Source: JBKBII01 sp046299415 (GTDB taxonomy: Bacteria > Pseudomonadota > Gammaproteobacteria > Ectothiorhodospirales > Ectothiorhodospiraceae). From it: DNA of 64,000 nucleotides. The stretch is from the NCBI GenBank assembly GCA_046299415.1, contig JBKBII010000005.1, positions 1 to 64,000 of the forward strand, in the 5' to 3' direction. The notes below the pieces were generated by a model. It made no database searches, was not told where the DNA came from, and worked only from the letters and a program-made list of their open reading frames with translations. Position numbers and translations under genes: made by a program. The first letter of the stretch is position 1; the number at the start of each line of letters is the position of its first letter. Positions 28,646-37,181 of the stretch are shown here, in pieces.

Positions 28646-29781
28646 CGTGCGCTCTGCTCCTTCAGATGAATAGCCGCACGCACCGGGTCGAGCGCGATCC
28701 GCTCACCCTGATGCAGGCCTGCCAGAACTTCGAAACCACCCTCCACCTCGCTTCCAAGGCGCAACTGACGCATGCGCACATGGTCGTTGTCGTCGACGAC
28801 GTAGACTGCAGCCACTTCCGAGCGAAATGCCACCGCATCGGCGGGTACGATCAAGCGATCCCGCTCATCGACCTTCAGCGCCACCTTGACGAACATTCCG
28901 GGGAACAATGCAGCCTCGGTTGCTCCTTCGGGCAGTTCGACGCGCACACGAAAAGTATTCGAGCGCTCATCGGCGTACGGGAAGACGGTCACATCATTCG
29001 ACTCCAGCGACACGCCGGAATCAGTAATCACCCGCGCCGAGCCTTGCTCACGTACACGCGCGACCAGGCGACTCGGCACATCGAGCTCGACCCTCAAAGC
29101 GTCGAGACTCAGGCCTGACAACAACGGCGATCCTGGCGAGACCGACTCGCCAACCTCGATATGCCGCTCGGTCACAATGCCCGAGTAAGGCGCACGTACC
29201 TCGGTGTAATCAAGTTGCTGACGCGCCTCCTCGAGTGCGGCCTGCGCCGACTGAAAACGAGCACGGGCGGAATTCAGCGCCGCTTGGGCACGATCAAACT
29301 CGGCCCGCGACACCACATTTTGCGCAAACACCGCTTCGATACGCTCGAATTCAGAGCGCGCCTCAGCGAGTCGCGATCGCGCATCTGCCAGATTCCCTTC
29401 GGCCTGCGATACGCGCGCCGTCTGTTCACTGCTCGAGATGCGGACCACAAGCTGGCCCTGCTCGACAAAATCGTCAACGTCGAAAGACACCTCGGTAATC
29501 CGCCCCGAGGTCTGTGCCGAGACCGTCGAACGCTGTACTGCCGCCACTCGCCCGTCGAGCATCCGCTCACCCGCGATCGAAACCCGCTCGATGGTCTGGG
29601 TCGCAAACGGGAGGTCGGCCCAAGCGGACGACGCAAACACCAACATCAGCCCTCCCACGATCGCTGCCGCACGCGGATAAACCGAGCGCTCGGCTGCCGC
29701 GCGTGCCCTCATCGACTCAACAGATGCGATTGCGGCCGCTGCACTGCGCAACGACCCCGGCTCATGACGATCAGCTTGCAT
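28642..29781 (-). CDS. RND efflux periplasmic adaptor subunit
   Basis: Membrane-fusion (HlyD-type) protein linking the adjacent RND pump to an outer-membrane channel. It has a hydrophobic signal segment ending SSAWA, then the first lipoyl half (GRITEVSFDVDDFVEQGQ), a coiled-coil hairpin (EGNLADARSRLAEARSEFER and following), the second lipoyl half (VRAPYSGIVTERHIEVGE) and a beta-barrel. I chose the ATG at 29781 because of GAGGGA upstream. Its signal region is then about 55 residues, so an ATG at 29712, giving a normal 32-residue signal peptide, is also plausible. The frame is open to 29847. It is the first gene of a two-gene operon. Confidence 0.92.
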   Translation of the reverse strand: MQADRHEPGSLRSAAAAIASVESMRARAAAERSVYPRAAAIVGGLMLVFASSAWADLPFATQTIERVSIAGERMLDGRVAAVQRSTVSAQTSGRITEVSFDVDDFVEQGQLVVRISSSEQTARVSQAEGNLADARSRLAEARSEFERIEAVFAQNVVSRAEFDRAQAALNSARARFQSAQAALEEARQQLDYTEVRAPYSGIVTERHIEVGESVSPGSPLLSGLSLDALRVELDVPSRLVARVREQGSARVITDSGVSLESNDVTVFPYADERSNTFRVRVELPEGATEAALFPGMFVKVALKVDERDRLIVPADAVAFRSEVAAVYVVDDNDHVRMRQLRLGSEVEGGFEVLAGLHQGERIALDPVRAAIHLKEQSAR

Positions 29782-29854
29782 ACGTCGATTCCCTCGGTCA
29801 TGCGATGAGGAGCGCACGTTCACGATCAACGCGCCGATGACCCTCATCGCTATT

Positions 29855-29872
29855 TATTAGTCTTTTCTAATA
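29855..29872. promoter_or_regulatory. Inverted repeat upstream of the RND operon
   Basis: Perfect TATTAG-TCTTTT-CTAATA, with a TATATT -10-like hexamer overlapping it on the minus strand. RND operons are often controlled by TetR-type repressors that bind such sites, but no regulator gene is next to it and 6-bp arms arise easily by chance. Confidence 0.3.
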
Positions 29873-30277
29873 TACCAGCACAACGCACCAATGCACGCAT
29901 GCATTCACTGTTTTGGTTCAGTCCACGCCTCGGGCGTCGAGCGCGATCACGTCAGCCACCGCCCCCTGCATCAAAAATGCTCCGTCGCTGACGACCGCAA
30001 CGCAGAAAAACAACACAGCCTCGCATTGGACCGCACCCGGCAATTCAGTGCAAAAAAGATAGTAAGCGTGTTCTCATGCATGAACATCGATTTCAGCGTC
30101 ACTTCACGAGATCACCTGCTGCCAAACGACCATCCGAATGCGCAAAGTGTCGAGCGAAACCCATTAGACGCTGCATAAGGACTGCGCGAGCCTATCGCTG
30201 CACCCGGCACGCCGTTCTCTTCGGCGTTTCATGCAGGTCTTTTTCGTCGGCTCGAATTGCACTCTCGGTCAATTGAC

Positions 30278-30319
30278 AAAACGCCAAAAGCCCGCAGAGC
30301 TAGCTGCAGGCTTTTGGCG
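30278..30319 (-). terminator. Strong rho-independent terminator, 558 bases beyond typA
   Basis: Perfect 11-bp arms CGCCAAAAGCC (30282-30292) and GGCTTTTGGCG (30309-30319), with extra pairing GCAG/CTGC inside. On the minus strand it is followed by TTTTGTC. The nearest annotated minus-strand gene is typA, more than 550 bases away. Confidence 0.75.
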
Positions 30320-30876
30320 ATCAGACCAGTACAGTACCCGTGCCAAGCCAACTCGAACCGCCGTGATCCTGATTTATTCTGGCCCTCTAACCTGGCCTTC
30401 AATCACCGGGGCTTGAGTCAAGTCACTGATCATCGCTGACGCCATGGATCGCAACAGCAATCGGGGCATGACGATGCTTCCGCTCAAGCCGTACCAAGGC
30501 CGCACGCAGGACTCGGCGCGACGCAGGAACCGAGTTCGAGCGGCCGCATCGCGTTCGGCGTATCGATGTCGGGATTGTATCAGCCGAAAAACTTGGCCAG
30601 AGCGCTAAAAGTCACGCGCCCACGATCTTTGCATCGAGACCCAACTCGGCCAACCCGATACCGGCCACGCCGCCGCTGAGTGCTGCAGAATCCCGTCACT
30701 AGCGAGGGTTGGGCGCGCGACTGTGATCGCGACAACCGATTGACCGCTGCAAATCTCACCGGGGCGAACGGTGCGCATCCTTGCGGCCCACACACCCGAC
30801 CGATTTCGCGCACCCTTTGACCCGCCTTCCAGCAAACGGCAATCCGACTACTGATCCGAAAGCGCCAAGCCGTTCC

Positions 30877-32712
30877 TCAATCGGCCGAACGCGATGCGCG
30901 CTTGCGCTCATGTTCGAGCAAAAACTTCTTGCGCACCCGGATCGACTCCGGTGTGACCTCGACAAGCTCATCGTCATCAATGAATTCGATAGCTTGCTCC
31001 AACGACATCCGGATCGGTGGTGTCAGCAATATGTTCTCATCGGTACCCGCCGCACGTATGTTGGTCAGCTGCTTGGCTTTGAGCGGATTGACGACCAAAT
31101 CGTTTTCGCGCGAGTGGATACCGATTACCATCCCCTCATACACCTCCTCGCCAGGGCCGATGAACAACCGGCCGCGATCCTGAAGGTTGAAAAGGGCATA
31201 ACCGAGTGCCTTGCCGGCACCGTTCGCGATCAGAACGCCATTGATGCGCTGCCCAACGGCACCGGGCTTGTATGCGCCGTAGTGATCGAACACGTGATTC
31301 AGAATCCCCGTACCCGACGTGGCCGTCAGGAACTCGGTTTGAAAGCCAATCAACCCGCGCGATGGCACGATGTAGTCAAGTCGCACTCGACCCTTGCCAT
31401 CCGGGACCATGTCCTTGAGCTCACCACGGCGTTGCCCCATTCGCTCCATGATCGCGCCCTGGTGGACTTCCTCAATATCGATCGTGACGGTCTCGTACGG
31501 CTCCTGCTTTTCGCCATCGACCTCGCGAATCACGACCTCGGGCCGTGACACACCCACCTCGTATCCTTCACGCCGCATATTCTCGATCAGGATCCCCAGG
31601 TGAAGCTCGCCCCGTCCGGAAACCCTGAACTTATCGGCGTCCTCGGTCTCTTCGACGCGCAACGCAACGTTCGTTTTCAGCTCCTCGAACAAGCGTTCAC
31701 GGATGACACGCGACGTGACGTACTTGCCCTCGCGCCCCGCGAAAGGCGAGGTGTTGACCTGAAAGGTCATGCTGACCGTTGGCTCGTCGACCGTCAGCGG
31801 AGGCATGATCTCCACCGCCGCAGGATCGCAGACGGTGTCGGAGATAAACAGCGTGTCCATCCCCGTGAACGTAATGATGTCGCCCGCTTCGGCCTCCGGC
31901 ACCTCGACGCGCTCGAGACCATGGAAACCCATGATCTGCAGTACTCGCCCATTGCGTACGACACCTTCGCGACTGATCACTTTCACTGGGCTATTCGTCT
32001 TGATACGCCCACGTTTGATACGGCCGATCCCGATCAAACCCTGAAAGTTGTTGTAGTCGAGCGAAGAAATCTGCATCTGGAACGGACCTTCGCGGTCGAC
32101 GTCGGGCGGCGACACACGATCAACGATCGTCTGGAACAGGCAACTCATGTCCCCCGAACGCACATCCGAATTCAGACCGGCGTAGCCATTCAACGCGGAC
32201 GCGTAGACGACCGGGAAATCGAGCTGCTCGTCGGTGGCGCCTAGGCGATCGAACAAATCGAACACCTGGTCGACCACCCAGTCCGGACGGGCACCGGGAC
32301 GATCAATCTTGTTGACGACCACGATCGGCTTGAAACCCATCGCGAACGCCTTCGAAGTCACGAATCGCGTCTGCGGCATCGGTCCATCGACTGCATCGAC
32401 CAGCAACAACACCGAGTCAACCATCGACAAAACGCGCTCGACCTCACCGCCGAAATCCGCGTGCCCGGGCGTATCAACGATATTGATGCGGTACACCTCA
32501 CCCGCGGGATCCGTCCAGCGGATCGAAGTGTTCTTGGCCAGAATGGTGATGCCACGTTCTTTTTCGATCGCGTTCGAGTCCATGACCCGCTCACCAAAAT
32601 CGGTGCGAGCATCTAGAGTACCGGACTGCTGAAGCAGCTGATCGACCAGCGTGGTCTTGCCGTGATCGACGTGAGCAATGATGGCGATATTGCGGAGGTT
32701 CGCGACCTGCAT
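30877..32712 (-). CDS. typA: Ribosome-associated GTPase TypA/BipA
   Basis: Translational GTPase of the EF-G/LepA class that aids ribosome assembly and stress growth. The GTP motifs are AHVDHGKTTLVD (G1), VDTPGHADFGGEV (G3) and NKIDRPGARPDWV (G4). The BipA-specific C-terminal part ends SIRVRKKFLLEHERKR. At 611 residues it is the normal length. I chose the ATG at 32712 (GGAAG upstream) over the TTG four codons earlier. It is a single gene with long spacers on both sides, so probably monocistronic. Confidence 0.96.
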   Translation of the reverse strand: MQVANLRNIAIIAHVDHGKTTLVDQLLQQSGTLDARTDFGERVMDSNAIEKERGITILAKNTSIRWTDPAGEVYRINIVDTPGHADFGGEVERVLSMVDSVLLLVDAVDGPMPQTRFVTSKAFAMGFKPIVVVNKIDRPGARPDWVVDQVFDLFDRLGATDEQLDFPVVYASALNGYAGLNSDVRSGDMSCLFQTIVDRVSPPDVDREGPFQMQISSLDYNNFQGLIGIGRIKRGRIKTNSPVKVISREGVVRNGRVLQIMGFHGLERVEVPEAEAGDIITFTGMDTLFISDTVCDPAAVEIMPPLTVDEPTVSMTFQVNTSPFAGREGKYVTSRVIRERLFEELKTNVALRVEETEDADKFRVSGRGELHLGILIENMRREGYEVGVSRPEVVIREVDGEKQEPYETVTIDIEEVHQGAIMERMGQRRGELKDMVPDGKGRVRLDYIVPSRGLIGFQTEFLTATSGTGILNHVFDHYGAYKPGAVGQRINGVLIANGAGKALGYALFNLQDRGRLFIGPGEEVYEGMVIGIHSRENDLVVNPLKAKQLTNIRAAGTDENILLTPPIRMSLEQAIEFIDDDELVEVTPESIRVRKKFLLEHERKRASRSAD

Positions 32713-33291
32713 GAAGACTTCCAATCGTTGGGGGTGCCGCAGTATAGCCGAGACACGACCGCAAGCCGTGAAGCTTTGGTCAATCCTTCCGCGAACAGCA
32801 TTCGTCGCACCGCTCGCGCGAGCGACTGAAAAACCGACCCGGTGACACCTTGGTGGCGATCCCGGCCGGCGGCTTCAGCGTCTTGCACGGTCTCGGACTG
32901 CTCGGTTGCACTGCGATCGCCACACTGCCGTCGCAGCCGCGGCGATCAACTCGTGCCGACCGTCAACACCGCCGCAAGACTACGCTATCGCGTTAGCGTC
33001 CATGCGCTCGAATGCAACGGACGGTGTGCCCGCTTGCACAACCGAGCCAACGATGGCTCTGGACCGCGCGCCGCCAGTCGTTTCTGCACTCTCACGCGCC
33101 CCCTCAAGCAATTTTTGGCCGCCGGTCAGTGGATCGTGCGAGCGCATTGTCCGAATGCATGCCGCAGGAGAATCGCCCAAGCGAATTGCCCCCGAAATTT
33201 GCCCTGAGGCATTACCCTCGGAAATCGCTCGCGGGCAACGATCCGGCCCGAGCGCGAGTTGAGCCAGAGCCGATCTGTACAATCCGTCCAA
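32713..33291. other. Spacer between the cupin anti-sigma gene and typA
   Basis: No gene seen. Two small palindromes: CGCTCGCGCGAGCG (32811-32824) and ACGCTA-TCGCGT-TAGCGT (32982-32999). Both are within chance expectation. Confidence 0.4.
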
Positions 33292-34257
33292 TCAACGGGC
33301 TCGAAAACGATCGCGTAAAGTGCGCCAGACGATACCGAGTTGTTCACCTCGGGCAGGGGTCGTGTCTTCAAGCCCAGCGCGCAAAAAAAGCAATGCCCCG
33401 TGCTCCGAGGACAACTCAGTATGAACGCTGCCTGCGGGCGCCAGATGATAATCGCCAGCGACCAGACGCTCATCACCGATCCGCACGTCACCCTCGAGAA
33501 CAATGCACTCCTCATCGTGCTGATGCGGGTGCGCTGGGTAAGTCGCACCGGCGGCAATCGACATCAGAAAAGACCGCGAACCGGAACGCTTATCGACGTG
33601 CAAGGACTTAATCCGAATTCCGTCTCGCACGCTCCACCATTGACCCTCGTGAGCACGTCGGGTCATCGAAACTGTGGAAATCCGGCGCCGTGACGGCCCC
33701 GCTTCAGCAGATCGACCATCTGTCTCCTCATCGCGCGACGTTGATCGCCCCGGCGGTTGTGCAGCCCCACCAGCGCCGACGAGTCCGGCCGCCGCAGCGT
33801 TATCCGAGACATCCTTGGTCGTGACATTCCGCATTCGGTCACTTTCGCGCTCAGCGACAACGGCCTTGCCGGTTGCCGGCGAAGCTGCGCGGCCGATTTG
33901 ATCGCTCTTCACTCGCTCGCTGTTACGCCGCGCCTCGATGCGCTTCCAGATCGAATCCGCTGTGGTGCCATGACGGTCGCCCGGTAACGGGACCGGCGTA
34001 CCTCGCAAGAGCTGCCCGCGAGTCGATTCGCCATCCATCGCACAATTGTCGTCAGCCGCCTTGGACGCAAGATCGAGTAACCACTCACAATCCGCATAGT
34101 CCAGCACCGCCTGATCGTCATCGCCCGCGCGAGATTCACCAGCCACCCGGGACGCAAGACTCAAGACGGCAGAATCAGGGGAATCACGTTCGTCTGAAGC
34201 GCGATTCATAACCGAGCGTGGCTCGACGGCAAGCGAGTCATATTGGTGAGCATTCAT
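33292..34257 (-). CDS. Cupin-domain putative anti-sigma factor (ChrR-like)
   Basis: 321 residues. The C-terminal third (about 200-300) is a cupin. A metal site is suggested by PAHPHQHDEE (His243, His245/247, Glu249/250) and His279 in APAGSVHTE, with the framing VLEGDVRIGDERLVAGDY. This matches the sensory domain of ChrR, the zinc anti-sigma factor for singlet oxygen in Rhodobacter. The N-terminal half is poorly conserved. It lacks the HxxxCxxC zinc motif of ChrR (only three Cys in the whole protein: 57, 72, 251) and includes a low-complexity stretch at about 110-200. It overlaps the sigma-factor stop by four bases (ATGA). Its role as an anti-sigma is inferred from that pairing. Confidence 0.75.
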   Translation of the reverse strand: MNAHQYDSLAVEPRSVMNRASDERDSPDSAVLSLASRVAGESRAGDDDQAVLDYADCEWLLDLASKAADDNCAMDGESTRGQLLRGTPVPLPGDRHGTTADSIWKRIEARRNSERVKSDQIGRAASPATGKAVVAERESDRMRNVTTKDVSDNAAAAGLVGAGGAAQPPGRSTSRDEETDGRSAEAGPSRRRISTVSMTRRAHEGQWWSVRDGIRIKSLHVDKRSGSRSFLMSIAAGATYPAHPHQHDEECIVLEGDVRIGDERLVAGDYHLAPAGSVHTELSSEHGALLFLRAGLEDTTPARGEQLGIVWRTLRDRFRAR

Positions 34258-35474
34258 TTCGCACCTCCACTGGTGCGCAAGACGGTCGTCGTGACCCCAG
34301 GTCCTGCCGTGCCAACGCCGACTGGCGTTCTCGAGTCAGCCCGCAATGAGCGATCGCAATCACGCCCAGCCCCAGTTCCGGCCCCGTTTCCCGTTTGTAT
34401 TCCGTACTCGAGATCGTATTCGGACGTTTGACGCAGACGCGCCAGACCGCGGCGAATCTTCGATTTGAGCGTCCCCAACGGCAGACCCGACCAATCTTGC
34501 AACTCGGCATGGGTCCAGCCCTCGTAGAACGCCTTCTCGATCAATGACCGCGTCGTCGTGTCGAGGGTTGCCAAGGCCCGATCGAGCCGCGTCACGCACT
34601 CCGAGCGCTCAAGCTCAGCATCGGGCCGCCGCTCGCCCTGCCCCCAGCCCGCTGCATGAAGAAGTCCATCGGGAGAGGTTTCGAGATCCGGATCTGAATC
34701 GGCGACCTGATCCCGGGTGGCCAACGCCGCTATCGCAGGGTCATCAAGCGAAGTGCGAGTCATTTCACGCCATCGTCGCTCTCGTCGCAGATGGTCGATC
34801 GCACGTGAACGAGCGCGCACCAGAATCCAACTCGCCACACGACCTCGTGTCGGGTCAAAGCTCGACGCCTGTGTCCAGATTTCGTAAAACACATCAGCGA
34901 CGATCTCCTCTGCCGCAGATGGTTCACCCAAGACACGCAGCACCACAGTCCAGACGCGCGCATACATGGCGTCGTAAAGGCAGCGAAATGCTGCGTCATC
35001 ACCGGCGACCATCGCGGCCACCCATACCGCGGCCTGATCATCAGCACCGGGACAGTCGGCAGACGTCGATAGCGTAGATCGCGATGAGTCAGCCATCAAC
35101 GCCTTAGCGCCCGACGTCTCGACCACCAACGTCTCGGCCGTCAGCGTTTTGGCCATCGAAGGCTCGGGCGCACGAGCACTCGACGACGTCGCCGCGAACG
35201 CAGTCGCACCATCGCCCTGCGCGAGATCGACCATGGCAACCTCTGCGGAGGCCGCTCCGTACCGTCCGCTCGACTCTCCGAGCGGACCCTTCGCCACGCC
35301 TAGCGGTACGCCCGAAACTTCTGGCTCACGAGGCGCCCCATCGGCAGTGAGTCGGCTCGACCACGTACGCAACCAATCAAATGGATGCAAACGAGGACCC
35401 GACGAGGCCACTCCCACATCGCTGCAACCCTCGAGCGTCGCGTCTGTGCTCCCCAACGACCACAACCCATGCAT
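34254..35474 (-). CDS. ECF-type sigma-70 factor with long N-terminal extension
   Basis: Sigma region 2 spans about 155-232 (FRCLYDAMYARVWTVVLRVL, ADVFYEIWTQASSFDPTRG, ASWILVRARSRAIDHLRRE). Region 4 spans about 292-350 (ALATLDTTTRSLIEKAFYEG, then a helix-turn-helix ending LPLGTLKSKIRRGLARLR), as in SigK/ECF19-like factors. ECF factors normally have 170-200 residues; this one has 406. About 147 residues of Ala/Ser/Thr-rich sequence precede region 2, the linker between regions is also long, and about 55 Gly/Thr-rich residues follow region 4. The first ATG has an excellent ribosome site (CAGGAG, eight bases upstream), so the extension appears to be translated. It is coupled to the cupin protein downstream. 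Promoter and stimulus are unknown. Confidence 0.87.
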   Translation of the reverse strand: MHGLWSLGSTDATLEGCSDVGVASSGPRLHPFDWLRTWSSRLTADGAPREPEVSGVPLGVAKGPLGESSGRYGAASAEVAMVDLAQGDGATAFAATSSSARAPEPSMAKTLTAETLVVETSGAKALMADSSRSTLSTSADCPGADDQAAVWVAAMVAGDDAAFRCLYDAMYARVWTVVLRVLGEPSAAEEIVADVFYEIWTQASSFDPTRGRVASWILVRARSRAIDHLRRERRWREMTRTSLDDPAIAALATRDQVADSDPDLETSPDGLLHAAGWGQGERRPDAELERSECVTRLDRALATLDTTTRSLIEKAFYEGWTHAELQDWSGLPLGTLKSKIRRGLARLRQTSEYDLEYGIQTGNGAGTGAGRDCDRSLRADSRTPVGVGTAGPGVTTTVLRTSGGAK

Positions 35475-35638
35475 GCCGCACTCCTGATCAAGCAGACATG
35501 TGTCTTACGCAAGTCGTCTCGCGACGGATGCAAACCAGGCGACAGAAGCCATCGCAACTCAGAACGACCGTAAGCGACGCGTCGTAGTCGCACCCAACGA
35601 ATCGACAACGCAGGTGGGCGGGAGCCTTACCCACCGAC

Positions 35639-36949
35639 CTACGCCGCCGAAGCGATCCGAAAGCGACACATGCGCCGCTTGCCGACCTGAATCAACCCTG
35701 CGCTCCCCGGCGTCAACATCAGCAACGGGTCGGTCACGCGCTCGCCATCGAGACGGACACCACCTTGCGCGACGAGTTTGCGAGCCTCGCTAGTCGAAGC
35801 GACCAAACCCGCGTCTCTCAATGCGTTGGCAATCGCCAAGCCATCGACGCCAGCGCTCAAGCCAACCTCGGGCAGATCCTCCGGAATCTCACTCCTCTGG
35901 AAGCGCGCCACAAAACGCTCTCGCGCTAAAGTGCCCTCGCCGCGCCCGTGGTAGCGATCGACCAATTCCTCGCCGAGCATGAACTTCACGTCCCGCGGGT
36001 TACGCCGTCCCTGCGTTGCATCGACGCGCAAGGCCTCGATTTCGTCCTGTGTCCGTTGACTCAACAACAAAAAATAACGCCACATCAAATCATCTGAAAT
36101 CGACATCAGCTTGCCAAACATTTCATCCGGTGGCTCACTGATCCCGATGTAATTGCCAAGCGACTTCGACATCTTCTGGACACCGTCGAGCCCCTCGAGC
36201 AACGGCATTGTCAACACCACCTGCGGCGCCTGCCCTTCCTGACGCTGCAACTCGCGCCCCATCAACAGATTGAACTTCTGATCCGTGCCACCCAGCTCAA
36301 CATCAGCACGCAACGCAACAGAGTCATAGCCTTGGATCAGCGGGTACAAGAACTCATGCACCGCGATCGGCTGTCCGCTGCGATAACGTTTTTCAAAATC
36401 ATCGCGCTCGAGCATCCGCGCGACGGTGTAGCGGCTCGCGAGCCGCAACATGCCCTCGGCACCCAAGGGCTTCATCCATGTCGAATTGAAAACCACCTCT
36501 GTTCGTTCTGGATCAAGCACACGGAACACCTGATCCTGATACGTCTGCGCGTTGTTTTGGACCTGCTCCTCGGTCAGCGGCGGTCGAGTCGCCGATTTAC
36601 CCGTGGGATCACCAATCCGACCGGTGAAGTCACCAATCAGGAACAACACCGAATGCCCCAGATCCTGGAGCGCTCGCAGCTTGGTCAACAAGACGGTATG
36701 ACCGAGGTGCAAATCCGGCGCCGTCGGATCGAAACCCGCTTTGATGCGCAGCGGTCGTCCCTCGTCGAGCCGCTGTAGCAGTTCGGCTTCCTGAATGATT
36801 TCGTCAGCACCGCGACGAAATACGGTCAACGCCTCAAGCGTTTTCGCCGATGTTGCTGCCGCAGAGACCTCGCGAGCCTCTCGCCCCTCGACAGGCATCG
36901 CAGCAGGCGCACCACTGTCTCGATCCGCAACGGCCGTCTTTTGCTTCAT
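35639..36949 (-). CDS. tyrS: Tyrosyl-tRNA synthetase
   Basis: Class I synthetase charging tRNA-Tyr. The HIGH-type motif is PDLHLGHTVLL, the KMSKS motif VQKMSKSLGN, and a C-terminal S4-like RNA-binding domain ends near RFRIAS. The KMSKS type resembles the TyrRZ group (as in Pseudomonas) rather than E. coli TyrS. I chose the ATG at 36949 because AAGGACTG lies upstream; the frame is open 51 codons further without similarity. Length from there is 436, normal, with a short Ala/Glu-rich tail at the N-terminus. anmK is divergent on the other side of a 232-base spacer; this pairing is common in Gammaproteobacteria. Confidence 0.95.
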   Translation of the reverse strand: MKQKTAVADRDSGAPAAMPVEGREAREVSAAATSAKTLEALTVFRRGADEIIQEAELLQRLDEGRPLRIKAGFDPTAPDLHLGHTVLLTKLRALQDLGHSVLFLIGDFTGRIGDPTGKSATRPPLTEEQVQNNAQTYQDQVFRVLDPERTEVVFNSTWMKPLGAEGMLRLASRYTVARMLERDDFEKRYRSGQPIAVHEFLYPLIQGYDSVALRADVELGGTDQKFNLLMGRELQRQEGQAPQVVLTMPLLEGLDGVQKMSKSLGNYIGISEPPDEMFGKLMSISDDLMWRYFLLLSQRTQDEIEALRVDATQGRRNPRDVKFMLGEELVDRYHGRGEGTLARERFVARFQRSEIPEDLPEVGLSAGVDGLAIANALRDAGLVASTSEARKLVAQGGVRLDGERVTDPLLMLTPGSAGLIQVGKRRMCRFRIASAA

Positions 36950-37181
36950 GCTCAGTCCTTCTGAAATCTTTTCACTTCGAAAACAGACAAGCGTTTTGCG
37001 GCCCTTAGCCGTTTCTTGCCACTCTTGGCAACCGGGCCTCATCGTTGGCGATAACGATCGACTCCAGCGCCCACAGCGATGGGTCGACTGCCCATCAACC
37101 ACTCATCATGCCTGTCAACCCGAAAAATCATCGGCGAAAAAGGCCACCCCGCCCTCGCCAGCTTCTTTACAAGGATGCCAG

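Larger units (their letters stand above)
29782..30876. other. 1.1-kb spacer between the RND operon and typA
   Basis: Holds the inverted repeat at 29855 and a strong minus-strand terminator at 30278-30319. No protein gene recognised. The 557 bases between typA and the terminator could hold a small RNA. Confidence 0.45.

Noticed and set aside
36795..37181. N-terminal extension of anmK
   Set aside because: The 129 upstream residues overlap tyrS in antisense, and a ribosome site and family start lie at 37182.
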